Shown piece after piece: positions 20,798 to 30,302 of a DNA stretch of 64,000 bases. The translations under genes were made by a program, and so were the position numbers. Under the pieces are notes generated by a model. It ran no database searches. It was not told where the DNA came from and was given only the letters and a program-made list of their open reading frames with translations. This DNA is from Larkinella sp. C7 (GTDB lineage: Bacteria > Bacteroidota > Bacteroidia > Cytophagales > Spirosomataceae): contig NZ_VBSL01000007.1 in NCBI RefSeq assembly GCF_006149005.1, positions 287,233-351,232 of the forward strand, read 5' to 3'. How positions within the stretch are numbered: the first letter of the stretch is position 1; each line of letters begins with the position of its first letter.

Positions 20798-23770
20798 ATG
20801 GAGAGGGGTTTACTCGGTTTAATTATACTCTTGCTGTTCTCCGCCACGGCCTGGGCGCAGCAACGAGTCAACGGGAAAGTGACAGCGATCGACGGTTCGG
20901 TATTACCGGGCGTCAGTGTTCAGATCAAGAATACAACGAAAGGAGCCAATACCGACGCCAATGGGCAGTACAGCATGGAGGCTAATCAAGGGGATGTGCT
21001 GGTTTTCAGTTTTATTGGCATGAAGCCGACTGAACGCACGGTGAACGGCCCAACTGTAGACGCACAGTTAGAAGAAGATGTAACTACGCTGACCGAAGTG
21101 GTAGCGGTCGGATACGGTGTGCAGCGGAAGGCGGATGTGACCGGGTCTATTTCCACCGTGAAAGCCCAGGATATTGCCAGCCGTCCGGTAGCCAATGCGA
21201 CGCAGGCCTTGCAGGGCAAAGCGGCCGGAGTGTTGATTACCACCAACCAGGGACTGCCGGGCGCAGCACCGAACGTCCGGATTCGGGGGGTTGGCACAGT
21301 GGGAAACAGCAATCCGCTGTATGTGGTCGATGGGATGTTTGTCGATGACATCCGGTTTTTGAATCCCTCCGACATTCAAACCATCGATGTGCTAAAAGAT
21401 GCGTCCTCGCTGGCCATTTACGGGGTTCGGGGCGCGAATGGAGTGGTTTTGGTAACGACGAAAAGCGGTAAATCCGGTCGTACCGTGTTCAATTACGAAG
21501 GCTTTGGCGGGGTGACGCAGCTTAGTAAAAAGCTCGATATGACCAATGCCAGCGAGTTTGCCACGCTGGTGAACGAAGTGGCCGTCAGTGAAGGCGGGGC
21601 CATTAAGTTTCCGAATCCGAATTCATTGGGTGCCGGAACGGACTGGTTCGATTATATTTTCCGCAACGGCAGTGTCCAGAGTCACCAGATTACGGCTTCG
21701 GGCGGCAACGAGCGGGTCACCTTCAACGTCAGTGGCAGCTATTACGACGAAAAGGGAATTGTTGACAAATCGGCGTATAACCGCCTGACTTTCCGGTTAA
21801 ACAATACCTACAAACTGACAGGAAATTTCCGGCTTGGGAACAATCTGGCGTTCTCACGGGCGCAGTCCAATAACATCCCGGGGGGGATTGTTCAAACGGC
21901 TTACAATGCCGACCCGACCATCACGCCGGTCAATGCCGACGGCACCTACGGTTTTTCGAGCGTTAGCACGGTAGCGAATCCGGCAGCCGTATTGGCGTAT
22001 CAAACCGACGACATTGCCAAAAGCGGCCAACTAGTTGGAAATATTTACGGCGAACTCGACTTCCTGAAATCGTTTACCGTGCGCTCCAGCTTCGGGGTGG
22101 ATTTGGGCCTCAACAACAGCAGCGTTTACCTGCCCCAGTATCTGGTGTCGGCCAGTCAGCGGAATGACCAGAGCAAACTGACCCGCGAGTATGGACTCAA
22201 TACGACCTGGTTGTGGGAAAACACGCTGACATTCAATCGGACGTTCAACAAGATCCACAACGTAAACGTGCTGGTGGGAGCGACGGCGCAGAACAGCCGC
22301 GCCGATGTGTTGCAGGGCATCCGTTTTAACGTACCGGGGTATAACAACAACGTAAAATTCCTGTCGCTGGGTAGCACCGTCGGTGCCCAAACAACCGACA
22401 ATCCCGACAACCGCAGCTATGAATTTACCTACGCATCGTACCTGTTTCGGGTCAATTACAGTTTGCTGGATCGGTATCTACTGACCGTGAGTCTCCGGCG
22501 GGATGGTTCGTCGCGCTTTCCGACCGAAAGCCGGTGGGCCACTTTTCCGGCCGTTGGCCTGGGCTGGCGGATCATCGACGAACCCTTCATGATGGACCAG
22601 CAGTTGTTCAGCAACCTGAAATTGCGGGTCAGCTACGGCAAGCTGGGGAACACCAACATTCCCAACTATCTGTATTATTCCCGCATCAGCAGTGGACTGA
22701 ACGCCATTTTTGGATCCGGGCAAACGCTGCAACAGGGCGCCACGCTCCAAAGCACCAACACATCGAACCTGCTCTGGGAAACCGTTACCCAAACGGATAT
22801 TGGCCTGGAAATGGGATTCCTGAATAACCGGCTGACGGCTGAAATCGATTACTACAACCGGAATACCTCCGACATGATCCTGAATGTCAACATCGGGAAT
22901 GGCCGTCAGGTGCAGGCCAATGCCGCCAGTGCTTACAACCGGGGTTTTGAATTCACGACGGGCTGGAATGATACCGCGGGCGACTTGAAGTACAGCCTGA
23001 ATGCCAATCTCACCACGGTGCAGAACGAAGTAACGAATCTGGGCAATGGTGGTATTCCGATCATTGGCGGTAGCCTCGGCAACGGTCGGACGGCTACGCT
23101 GACGGATGTCGGACGACCCATCGGTTCCTTCTTCGGTTATAACAGAGTGGGCATTTTCCAGACGGCGGACGAAGTACGGGGCAGCGCCCAACCGAATGCC
23201 AAACCGGGTGATTTGCGGTATGAGGATATTAACGGGGATGGCGTAATCAATGGCGATGACCGCGTTTACCTGGGAACACCAATTCCGAAAATGTTCTGGG
23301 GCTTCAACACCAACTTTGCCTTTAAAGGCATCGATCTGGGGGTCGATTTGCAGGGTACCCACGGCAATAAAATTTACAATGGTCGGCGGGCGGTGCGTTT
23401 CGGCAACGAAAACTACGAACGGATCGCCCTGGAACGCTGGACGGCCCAAAATCCATCGACGACCCAGCCGCGCCTGACCAACGGCGGACCCAACTACGAT
23501 GTATCGAATTACTTCATCGAAAGCGGTTCCTTCGTCCGGATTCGGAACATTCAGATTGGCTACACCCTGCCGTCGACCTTGCTGCGCTCGCTGGGTGTGC
23601 GTTCCATCCGGGCGTACGTCAATGCCCTGAACCCGGTTACGTTCACCAATTACTCGGGTTTCTCACCGGAAGTAGGCGGTAATGATGCCAGCACCCTGAG
23701 TCGCGGGGTTGACCTGGACGTTGTACCGGTCTATCGCACGACGACGGTTGGTTTACAAATTGGATTTTAA
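20798..23770 (+). CDS. SusC-like TonB-dependent outer-membrane receptor (locus 1)
   Basis: SusC proteins import oligosaccharides across the outer membrane using TonB energy. The 990-aa protein has a signal peptide ending WAQ, a carboxypeptidase-regulatory-like domain (VNGKVTAIDGSVLPGVSVQI), the plug domain (LQGKAAGVLITT, PLYVVDGMFVDD, VLKDASSLAIYG) and a C-terminal barrel. There is no STN domain, in contrast to the second SusC in this window. It is followed 19 bp later by its SusD partner. The associated GH144-like enzyme suggests a beta-glucan ligand. Confidence 0.95.
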   Translation: MERGLLGLIILLLFSATAWAQQRVNGKVTAIDGSVLPGVSVQIKNTTKGANTDANGQYSMEANQGDVLVFSFIGMKPTERTVNGPTVDAQLEEDVTTLTEVVAVGYGVQRKADVTGSISTVKAQDIASRPVANATQALQGKAAGVLITTNQGLPGAAPNVRIRGVGTVGNSNPLYVVDGMFVDDIRFLNPSDIQTIDVLKDASSLAIYGVRGANGVVLVTTKSGKSGRTVFNYEGFGGVTQLSKKLDMTNASEFATLVNEVAVSEGGAIKFPNPNSLGAGTDWFDYIFRNGSVQSHQITASGGNERVTFNVSGSYYDEKGIVDKSAYNRLTFRLNNTYKLTGNFRLGNNLAFSRAQSNNIPGGIVQTAYNADPTITPVNADGTYGFSSVSTVANPAAVLAYQTDDIAKSGQLVGNIYGELDFLKSFTVRSSFGVDLGLNNSSVYLPQYLVSASQRNDQSKLTREYGLNTTWLWENTLTFNRTFNKIHNVNVLVGATAQNSRADVLQGIRFNVPGYNNNVKFLSLGSTVGAQTTDNPDNRSYEFTYASYLFRVNYSLLDRYLLTVSLRRDGSSRFPTESRWATFPAVGLGWRIIDEPFMMDQQLFSNLKLRVSYGKLGNTNIPNYLYYSRISSGLNAIFGSGQTLQQGATLQSTNTSNLLWETVTQTDIGLEMGFLNNRLTAEIDYYNRNTSDMILNVNIGNGRQVQANAASAYNRGFEFTTGWNDTAGDLKYSLNANLTTVQNEVTNLGNGGIPIIGGSLGNGRTATLTDVGRPIGSFFGYNRVGIFQTADEVRGSAQPNAKPGDLRYEDINGDGVINGDDRVYLGTPIPKMFWGFNTNFAFKGIDLGVDLQGTHGNKIYNGRRAVRFGNENYERIALERWTAQNPSTTQPRLTNGGPNYDVSNYFIESGSFVRIRNIQIGYTLPSTLLRSLGVRSIRAYVNALNPVTFTNYSGFSPEVGGNDASTLSRGVDLDVVPVYRTTTVGLQIGF

Positions 23771-23789
23771 TTTTTAACGGGCAAGAATC

Positions 23790-25268
23790 ATGATTTCCAT
23801 ATCGAAACAATTTTTGAGAATTGCGCTGGCGGGTTCCCTCATGCTGACGGGACAGGCGTGTAGTGAAGAATTCCTGGACAGAAAACCGCAGGGCGAACTG
23901 ATTACCGAAGATTTTTTCAACAGCCAGGAAGGCGCTGTGCAGGCTACCAATGCCATTTACTGGCAACTTCGCCAGTGGCCAACCCACGTTTTTGCATTCA
24001 TCGCTATTTCCAGCATGACGTCGGATGATGCTGATAAAGGGAGCGAACCGGGCGACGCGAGTTTCCTGAGCGAATTCGATCTGTTTACCGTTACGTCGAC
24101 TAACGGCGGTTTGAACGATTTCTGGAGCGGTCAATATCTGGGTATTGCCAAAGCCAATCAGGTGATTGAGCGGGTTCCGGCCATCGAAATGGATGAAACG
24201 CTCAAGGCGCGGCTGATTGCGGAAGCCAAAATGTTACGGGCTTACTTTTACTTCAATCTGGTACGGACCTTCGGTGGTGTTCCGCTGATTACGCAGTTGC
24301 AGGACGACGATGCGCCAGCCGTGCCGCGTGCCAGCCGTCAGGACATTTACCAGCAGATTGAAAAGGATTTGAATGACGCAATCACGGTTTTACCGGAAAA
24401 ATCGGAATACGCAGCCACTGAACTGGGTCGGGTCACCAAAGGAGCTGCGAAAGGGTGGCTGGCGAAGGTTTCGATGTATCAGGGAAAGTGGAGTGAAGTG
24501 CTCCGGCTGACGAATGAAATCATGCAATCGGGACAGTATGACCTCAAAACGCCTTACGAAGTGATCTTCACCGAAGCCGGTGAGAACACCTCCGAGTCGC
24601 TGTTTGAAGTACAGAATGCGGCCTTGCCCCAGGGCGGAGGAGGGTCGCAGTATGCCGAGGTTCAGAGCGTCCGGGGGCAGTTTGGCTGGGGTTTCAATGT
24701 GCCATCCGAAGATCTGGTGAAAGCCTATGAAACCGGTGATCCGCGAAAAGCGGCTACGATTATCGAGCGGGGCGAAACGATGCCCGATGGGGTCGTTATC
24801 ATCCAGAATGCGACGAATCCGTACTACAACCAAAAGGCGTACGTGGCGCAGAACGAAACCCGATCGCCCAACGGTATGGGGGATTCCAACAAGAACATTC
24901 GCTTGCTGCGGTATGCCGACATTGTGTTGATGAACGCCGAAGCGGCTAACGAACTGGGGCAGTCACAACAGGCCGTAACGTCGCTGAATGCGGTTCGGGC
25001 GCGGGCGCGGGGCAGCAATGCCGCCCTGTTGCCGAATGTCGTTTTTGCCAGTAAAGAACAACTGAAAACCACAATCTGGAAAGAACGCCGGGTGGAACTG
25101 GCCATGGAACACGACCGCTTCTGGGATCTGGTACGGCAGGGCCGGGACGGCTCGGTCTTGCGGGCGCTCAACAAGCAATTTGTCGACGGCAAGAGCGAAT
25201 TGATGCCCATTCCACAGCCGCAAATCGACGCCAGCGGGGGCGTATTAACCCAGAATCCCGGTTATTAA
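23790..25268 (+). CDS. SusD/RagB-family surface lipoprotein (locus 1)
   Basis: SusD lipoproteins cap the SusC barrel and bind the glycan. The 492-aa protein has a lipoprotein signal with Cys24 (LTGQAC) and the family start FLDRKPQGELITEDFF. The C-terminal RagB region includes NIRLLRYADIVLMNAEAAN and ERRVELAMEHDRFWDLVR, and it ends with the typical LTQNPGY. It follows susC and precedes the glucanase across a strong hairpin. Confidence 0.95.
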   Translation: MISISKQFLRIALAGSLMLTGQACSEEFLDRKPQGELITEDFFNSQEGAVQATNAIYWQLRQWPTHVFAFIAISSMTSDDADKGSEPGDASFLSEFDLFTVTSTNGGLNDFWSGQYLGIAKANQVIERVPAIEMDETLKARLIAEAKMLRAYFYFNLVRTFGGVPLITQLQDDDAPAVPRASRQDIYQQIEKDLNDAITVLPEKSEYAATELGRVTKGAAKGWLAKVSMYQGKWSEVLRLTNEIMQSGQYDLKTPYEVIFTEAGENTSESLFEVQNAALPQGGGGSQYAEVQSVRGQFGWGFNVPSEDLVKAYETGDPRKAATIIERGETMPDGVVIIQNATNPYYNQKAYVAQNETRSPNGMGDSNKNIRLLRYADIVLMNAEAANELGQSQQAVTSLNAVRARARGSNAALLPNVVFASKEQLKTTIWKERRVELAMEHDRFWDLVRQGRDGSVLRALNKQFVDGKSELMPIPQPQIDASGGVLTQNPGY

Positions 25269-25278
25269 TTTATTGATG

Positions 25279-25307
25279 ATGGGAACGCGGCCCGGCCGCG
25301 TTCCCAT
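25279..25307 (+). repeat. Intercistronic hairpin between susD and the glucanase
   Basis: A perfect 13-bp GC-rich stem (25279-25291 with 25295-25307) and 3-nt loop lies 10 bp after the susD stop. No T run follows. It may protect the susCD transcript from 3' decay or reduce read-through into the glucanase gene. Confidence 0.7.
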
Positions 25308-25323
25308 CCAGTATAGCCCAAGC

Positions 25324-26931
25324 ATGAGAATCGTAAAACTACTCCTTTTCTTTTCCCCGATTCTGGGCTGGTTGACCACCTGCTCGGCGCAGTCTGTGAA
25401 AGAAGCCATTCATCCCGTTGCCAACGAATACAGCGAGTACCTCGAAACCGTTCAAAAAGCCACGTTCCAGTATTTCTGGGATTTTGCCCACCCGGTTTCC
25501 GGCCTGGCTCCCGAACGAACGGCTACACCCAATATCGTCACAACGGGCGGCACCGGTTTTGGAATTATGGCCATCGTCGTAGCCGCCGACCGCCGTTGGA
25601 TAACCCGCGCCGAGGCCGTGCAGCAATTGCAAAAGATAACCGGTTTTCTGGAAAAAGCCGACCGGTTCCACGGTGCCTGGCCGCACTGGCTCGATGGTAA
25701 TTCGGGGAAAGTGATTCCTTTTTCGGAGCATGACAATGGTGGTGATTTGGTCGAAACGGCTTTTCTGGTCAACGGCCTGCTGAGCGCCCGGGGGTATTTC
25801 GATGGGACTGCCGCTGCGGAAAAAGACCTCCGGCAACGAATCGATAAACTCTGGCGGGACGTGGAGTGGGACTGGTACGTTCGCGATGGTAAACTGCTCT
25901 GGCATTGGTCGCCCAACCACGAATGGCGCATGAATCATCCCCTGCGCGGCCATGACGAAACCCTGATTACGTATGTGCTGGCGCTCGGTTCGCCGACGCA
26001 CGCCATCAAACCGGAAGTCTACCAGAATACGTATAAGCAAAGCGACCATTATACCAACGGGCAGACCTATTTTGGCTATAAACTGCCGCTCGGTTTTCCG
26101 ATGGGCGGACCGCTGTTCTTCACCCATTATTCCTTTCTGAGCCTCGACCCGCGGCTGATGCAGGATGAACAGACCAATTACTGGGAGCAGAACCGGAACC
26201 ACACGCTCATCAACCGGGCCCACTGCTTGCAACCGCGGCAGGCCATGTTTGGCTACGGGCCGGGCAACTGGGGACTGACCGCCAGTGACGACTACAATTT
26301 CTATGACGCCCATTCGCCGACGAACGACAACGGCACCATTAGCCCGACGGCGGCTTTGTCGTCCTTTCCCTACACGCCCTATTATTCGATGCAGGTGTTG
26401 CGGAATCTCTACTTGCGGGAAGGAAACCGGTTTTTTGGCCCATACGGTTTTTACGATGCCTACAACAAAGGATTGAACTGGTATTCCAACCAGTATCTGG
26501 CCATCGATCAGGGGCCGATCGTGGTTATGATGGAAAATTACCGCTCGGGTTTGCTCTGGAAACTGGGCGAGAAAACGCCGGAACTCTGGACGGGATTGAC
26601 CAAAATGGGAATCAAAAAACCGGTTTATCCGACGGGTTTCTTCGCCTACGCCCCCGATTTTCGCACGGGTTATATCGACCTCTGGAAACACCCCGACCGG
26701 GGCGCGTATGTGCTGGACTTTGCCGTAAAAGGCACTGGGGCCGTTACATTGACGGTTTTTGACGAAGCTGGTCGGGCGGTGCGGAAACTGATCGAGGCTA
26801 AAACCTACCCGGAAGGAATGCAGCAATTGACCTTCCAATTTCCGGATGGGAAGTATGAATTTGAGTTGGTGCAGGGCGCGGACAAGCAGCGTGTTAAGAT
26901 TTCACTTCATCAAAGTGTTGATAATCAATAG
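25324..26931 (+). CDS. GH144-like (glucoamylase-family) endo-beta-1,2-glucanase
   Basis: This 535-aa protein belongs to the family (PF10091) that includes GH144 endo-beta-1,2-glucanases. The start at 25324 gives a lipoprotein-like signal (FSPILGWLTTCSAQ); the frame from 25273 would read through the hairpin. Family signs are TFQYFWDFAHPVSGLAPER near the N-terminus, TGGTGFGIMAIV, GAWPHWLDG, NGGDLVETAFLVNGLL and GYGPGNWGLTASDDYN. A short C-terminal beta domain follows. With the adjacent SusC/SusD pair it suggests uptake and cleavage of beta-1,2-glucan. Substrate is inferred; other glycan specificities exist in the wider family. Confidence 0.82.
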   Translation: MRIVKLLLFFSPILGWLTTCSAQSVKEAIHPVANEYSEYLETVQKATFQYFWDFAHPVSGLAPERTATPNIVTTGGTGFGIMAIVVAADRRWITRAEAVQQLQKITGFLEKADRFHGAWPHWLDGNSGKVIPFSEHDNGGDLVETAFLVNGLLSARGYFDGTAAAEKDLRQRIDKLWRDVEWDWYVRDGKLLWHWSPNHEWRMNHPLRGHDETLITYVLALGSPTHAIKPEVYQNTYKQSDHYTNGQTYFGYKLPLGFPMGGPLFFTHYSFLSLDPRLMQDEQTNYWEQNRNHTLINRAHCLQPRQAMFGYGPGNWGLTASDDYNFYDAHSPTNDNGTISPTAALSSFPYTPYYSMQVLRNLYLREGNRFFGPYGFYDAYNKGLNWYSNQYLAIDQGPIVVMMENYRSGLLWKLGEKTPELWTGLTKMGIKKPVYPTGFFAYAPDFRTGYIDLWKHPDRGAYVLDFAVKGTGAVTLTVFDEAGRAVRKLIEAKTYPEGMQQLTFQFPDGKYEFELVQGADKQRVKISLHQSVDNQ

Positions 26932-26937
26932 GACGGT

Positions 26938-26973
26938 AACCCTGTCAGGATTGAAGAAACCGCGGACAGGGTT
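26938..26973. terminator. Hairpin at the convergent end of the glucanase and DUF5989 genes
   Basis: AACCCTGTC (26938-26946) pairs with GACAGGGTT (26965-26973). It lies just after the glucanase stop and overlaps the last two bases of the converging DUF5989 gene. There is no clear T run on either side. Confidence 0.5.
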
Positions 26974-27121
26974 AGAAGAGCGAATAAATGAACGGTGCCA
27001 GCGCCGAACCCGTTGTCAAAACCGTCAAGGCACTCAGAAGGAGCAACAGAATCAGCAATGGATAGAGCCAGTACCGCTTGCGGGTGCGCATGAAAAGCCA
27101 GAACTCGCGTAGAAATTCCAT
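26972..27121 (-). CDS. DUF5989 family small membrane protein (49 aa)
   Basis: The predicted 49-aa protein starts MEFLREFWLFMRTRKRYW, has one membrane segment (about residues 20-36) and ends APFIYSLF. This pattern matches the DUF5989 family, whose genes typically lie beside SGNH and carbamoyltransferase genes in modification loci. Its start is 7 bp after the stop of the SGNH gene on the same strand, supporting co-transcription and a joint role. The function is unknown. No carbamoyltransferase is present nearby. Confidence 0.8.
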   Translation of the reverse strand: MEFLREFWLFMRTRKRYWLYPLLILLLLLSALTVLTTGSALAPFIYSLF

Positions 27122-27128
27122 GGTCGGG

Positions 27129-29033
27129 TTAGTTTTTGATCGCCTGAAGTTGGGCTTTTAATTGCAGGGCTACAGCATTCCGGGGATCGGTGCGCAGGGA
27201 TTTTGCCACGTATTTAGCCGCTCCGTCGGCATTGGCAAATTTCAGGTATCCGGCAGCTAGCTGATTGCTCAGTGTTACGTTCGTAGTGTCCGTTAAATAC
27301 CGGTTTTTGACCGCTACCAGTTGTTCCACAAACATTTGCAATTCGGTCAGGCTGAATTGCGTTTCGTTGTGGGCGGCTGCGTAGCGGAGATAGACCAGGG
27401 CTTCGTCGGGCCGATCCAATTTTAGCAGCGTAATAAACAGACTCTGCGCCGTCGGGAAGGTTTGTTCCAAGCCAAAAGCCTTTTTCAGATGCCAAACTGC
27501 CTGCGCAGGCTGGTTCTGATTCAGGTATAACTTCCCGGCCTGTGCATAAAAACCGGGTTCATTTGGATATTCCAGCAGCAGAGCTTCCGTGACTTGCAAA
27601 ACTCCCTGCGGATTGTTCACTTTCCGGTAGTGCGCCAGCAGTCGATCCATCGCGTCGCGCCAGGAAATTTGCTTCACGACCAAAGCCCCCGCCAGTTGTT
27701 CTTCCACGGTTTTGGCGCGTTTTTCTTCGGGCGGCATCGGTTCATTAAATGGCCAGCCTTCTTTTAGAATCAGCATTTCAAAAACGCCTTTCAGTGAATC
27801 GACGGGCGTAATCGGCATTTGTTGGCGGAGTTGAGACAACGACATCTCGTTTTTCCAGTCGGCGGCAATGAGCCGCCTTTTTTTCAGGGCTTCGTAAAAC
27901 GCGTCGGACAGCAACGCATAGCCGTACAAATTGGGGTGAACATGTTCCAGCAAGGTCTCGTGTCCCAGAATGCCGTTCGGAGAATACCGTTCAAAAACCG
28001 CCCGGGTGTCCACTTCCGTCACGTTCGGGTACTGGGCCGTCAGCTCCTGAATGACCTGATTGATGGCTTGTGGCCCCCGAAACCGCAGCAAATCCAGTTC
28101 TTTCGCCTGAACAAAACGGTGTTTTGCGGCCTTAAAGTCGCCTTTTGCATAAGCTTGTTGTGCCTGTTTAAATTGCTCCTGCGCCGATTGAGCGGTATTT
28201 CCTGGCGCGCTGATGAACGGTTTTAGGTCCTTTTCGTTACTGACCAGATTGCTGATCAATACCGGAATGTGATGCGCCGAGAAGAGCTGACAGAGCCCGT
28301 TCAGGTTGGCTTTAAATTGTTCAATACCCTGGTGATACGCTTCCGATCCGTACGGAATTTGCTGGTTGGCGGCCATGCGTTTCATCAGGTTTTCGCGCAA
28401 ATCTACGTTTTCACCCGAAACGGTTTTTCGAATACCGCCGAGTATTCGGTTCAGGAGTTGCATCAGCCGGAATTCCCGGAGTTTCAACACCAGACGCACG
28501 AGAGCAGGATGATCGCCCAGCGAACTGGTCGAGCCGACGCCCATCGCGCCGTAATATTCGTTGTGGCCGGTATAAATCAAAACCGCATCCGGTTCATAAT
28601 CAATTAATTGTTTGCTAAATCCGAAAACCGTGTAGGAATTGACGGCCGTCAGCGAAAGGTTGATAATTTCAAAGTTTCGGTTCGGAAAGGTGTGCATCAG
28701 CCGGTAGTGCAGCCAGCGGTGGAACGAGCCGTTGTGGAAATACGGATAGCCAATCGTAGTCGATTCACCCAGAATAAAAATCCGGAACGTGCCATCCGCT
28801 TTTCGCTGTCGGAAAGGTTCGAAATTGCCAACGGTCGCGTTGGCGGTTTCGGTAAAATACCGCTCCGACGCGTGTTGATTCATGATCAAAAAACCGTTGT
28901 GTTGCGGGTCTTCCACAAACAAGCGGTAATCCTGGCCGTACCCGAACAGCCGGAGGAAGCCTTCAGCCAATCCCAGCAGTAGCACGGGCAACAGCACCGC
29001 AAGTCCTTTAAACAGCCACAACCGCTTCTTCAT
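27129..29033 (-). CDS. Membrane-anchored SGNH/GDSL hydrolase-like protein with TPR repeats
   Basis: The 634-aa protein has an N-terminal membrane anchor (about residues 8-30). An SGNH domain follows, with block I GES (Ser91), an Asn-containing GHNEY block (about residues 156-160) and a late HVHPN block supplying Asp/His equivalents. A linker with TPR-like repeats and a C-terminal TPR region (about residues 460-630) complete it. SGNH domains act as esterases or acetyl-transfer enzymes on glycans and lipids. It lies 12 bp after the metallophosphoesterase and just before DUF5989, so these three genes form an operon. The substrate is unknown. Confidence 0.8.
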   Translation of the reverse strand: MKKRLWLFKGLAVLLPVLLLGLAEGFLRLFGYGQDYRLFVEDPQHNGFLIMNQHASERYFTETANATVGNFEPFRQRKADGTFRIFILGESTTIGYPYFHNGSFHRWLHYRLMHTFPNRNFEIINLSLTAVNSYTVFGFSKQLIDYEPDAVLIYTGHNEYYGAMGVGSTSSLGDHPALVRLVLKLREFRLMQLLNRILGGIRKTVSGENVDLRENLMKRMAANQQIPYGSEAYHQGIEQFKANLNGLCQLFSAHHIPVLISNLVSNEKDLKPFISAPGNTAQSAQEQFKQAQQAYAKGDFKAAKHRFVQAKELDLLRFRGPQAINQVIQELTAQYPNVTEVDTRAVFERYSPNGILGHETLLEHVHPNLYGYALLSDAFYEALKKRRLIAADWKNEMSLSQLRQQMPITPVDSLKGVFEMLILKEGWPFNEPMPPEEKRAKTVEEQLAGALVVKQISWRDAMDRLLAHYRKVNNPQGVLQVTEALLLEYPNEPGFYAQAGKLYLNQNQPAQAVWHLKKAFGLEQTFPTAQSLFITLLKLDRPDEALVYLRYAAAHNETQFSLTELQMFVEQLVAVKNRYLTDTTNVTLSNQLAAGYLKFANADGAAKYVAKSLRTDPRNAVALQLKAQLQAIKN

Positions 29034-29045
29034 CCATCAATCCGG

Positions 29046-30278
29046 TTACCGTTTGGCCGTCAAATGATAATTCCCAACTTCTTTGCCATCGTCCAGCAAC
29101 ATGCTCAGATGCAGGTCTTTCCGGTCGGCTTTCAGTTTCATGATCGTTCGGGTGCCGTCTTTCGAACCCCCGCCGATGATGATTGGGTAATGGTGCTGAT
29201 GGGCCACCGGCTCGTGAACCCCGTATTTGTGGGTATGACCGCTGATGCAAAGATCGATCTTGTGTTTGTTGAATAAGGGTGTAAAGACTTTCTGGCAGTG
29301 CATCGGGCCGTGCCAGTTGTTGTGGTGAAACGTTGGGATGTGCATGAAAACCACCCGAAATTTGGCTTTTTTGAACGCCGGACTCTGCATCACCTGCTCG
29401 ACCCAACGCCCCTGTTCCTGCCGGTAGGCGTCAAAATCGACAATTCCCGCGTAAACCGGTTCGCTATCCGGTTTGTCTTCCCCAGTGTCGATCACGGTAA
29501 AATGAACCGGCCCCCAGGTATAACTGTAATAGCACTTACCGCCCGGATTGGAAAAATACTGTGGTAATTCGCTGCGGTATTTGCCCCGCGTTTCGTGGTT
29601 GCCCCGCACAAAGAGAAACGGAGTTTCTTTGGCAAAACCGGCCGAACAGGGCGTCAGCAGGTGGTCGATGAGCTGTTGCTCGTCGGTCTGGTAATCGAAC
29701 AGGTCGCCGTTCAGGAACACAAAATCGAACGGGTCATTGCCTTTTAGACCCAACAGGTGCGTAATGGTTTCGGGCCGGTCGTGAACGTCGTTCAGCACCA
29801 GACAACTGACCGCATCGGACTGTTCGTTAGGCGTTTTAAAACGCAACAGGCTGCTTTCAATCGTCTGGCCGTAGGTGAGTTTATACGGTTTGAAATCCGT
29901 AATTTCTTTGGAATACACCCGGTATTGGTACGTCGTCCCCGGTTTTAAACCCCGGAGCGTAATGCCATTGATCCGGTTGTAGGCGTCGACCAAACCATCC
30001 GTCACGCTGTGCGCTTTCTGGCCCAGCGAATCGGTTTCGCCATACTCGACCCAACTGTACGACGGCAGATTGGCGATCCACCGCACCGTCATCGAACCCG
30101 GCCCCGCGTATTGCAAATATGGTTCCGTCAGAAAAACGTGCCCTTTGTCTGGATTGGGCGACACCACCTGTGGATTTTTCGTCAGAACCGTTTCGGGCAA
30201 AACCGTAGCGAGTGCGCCTAGACCGGTGGCCGATTTCAGGAACGTTCGGCGGTTGGAGGAGTGGTTGGAATTGTTCAT
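29046..30278 (-). CDS. Tat-exported metallophosphoesterase
   Basis: This 410-aa protein has a twin-arginine signal (SSNRRTFLKSATGLG), an N-terminal fibronectin-like domain (about residues 50-150, as in purple acid phosphatase/PhoD-type enzymes) and a calcineurin-like domain. The metal-binding motifs are LNDVHD (162-167), GDLFD (191-195), GNHE (226-229), FMHIP (311-315) and GHTH (347-350). All dinuclear-site ligands are present, so it should be an active exported phosphoesterase. It is the first gene of a three-gene operon with the SGNH protein and DUF5989. The substrate is unknown. Confidence 0.88.
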   Translation of the reverse strand: MNNSNHSSNRRTFLKSATGLGALATVLPETVLTKNPQVVSPNPDKGHVFLTEPYLQYAGPGSMTVRWIANLPSYSWVEYGETDSLGQKAHSVTDGLVDAYNRINGITLRGLKPGTTYQYRVYSKEITDFKPYKLTYGQTIESSLLRFKTPNEQSDAVSCLVLNDVHDRPETITHLLGLKGNDPFDFVFLNGDLFDYQTDEQQLIDHLLTPCSAGFAKETPFLFVRGNHETRGKYRSELPQYFSNPGGKCYYSYTWGPVHFTVIDTGEDKPDSEPVYAGIVDFDAYRQEQGRWVEQVMQSPAFKKAKFRVVFMHIPTFHHNNWHGPMHCQKVFTPLFNKHKIDLCISGHTHKYGVHEPVAHQHHYPIIIGGGSKDGTRTIMKLKADRKDLHLSMLLDDGKEVGNYHLTAKR

Positions 30279-30302
30279 AATAGAGGAGACACTCGTTTGA
30301 CC

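Noticed and set aside
25339..26838. 499-aa open frame antisense to the GH144-like gene
   Set aside because: No family resemblance; it shadows a well-supported gene of biased codon use.
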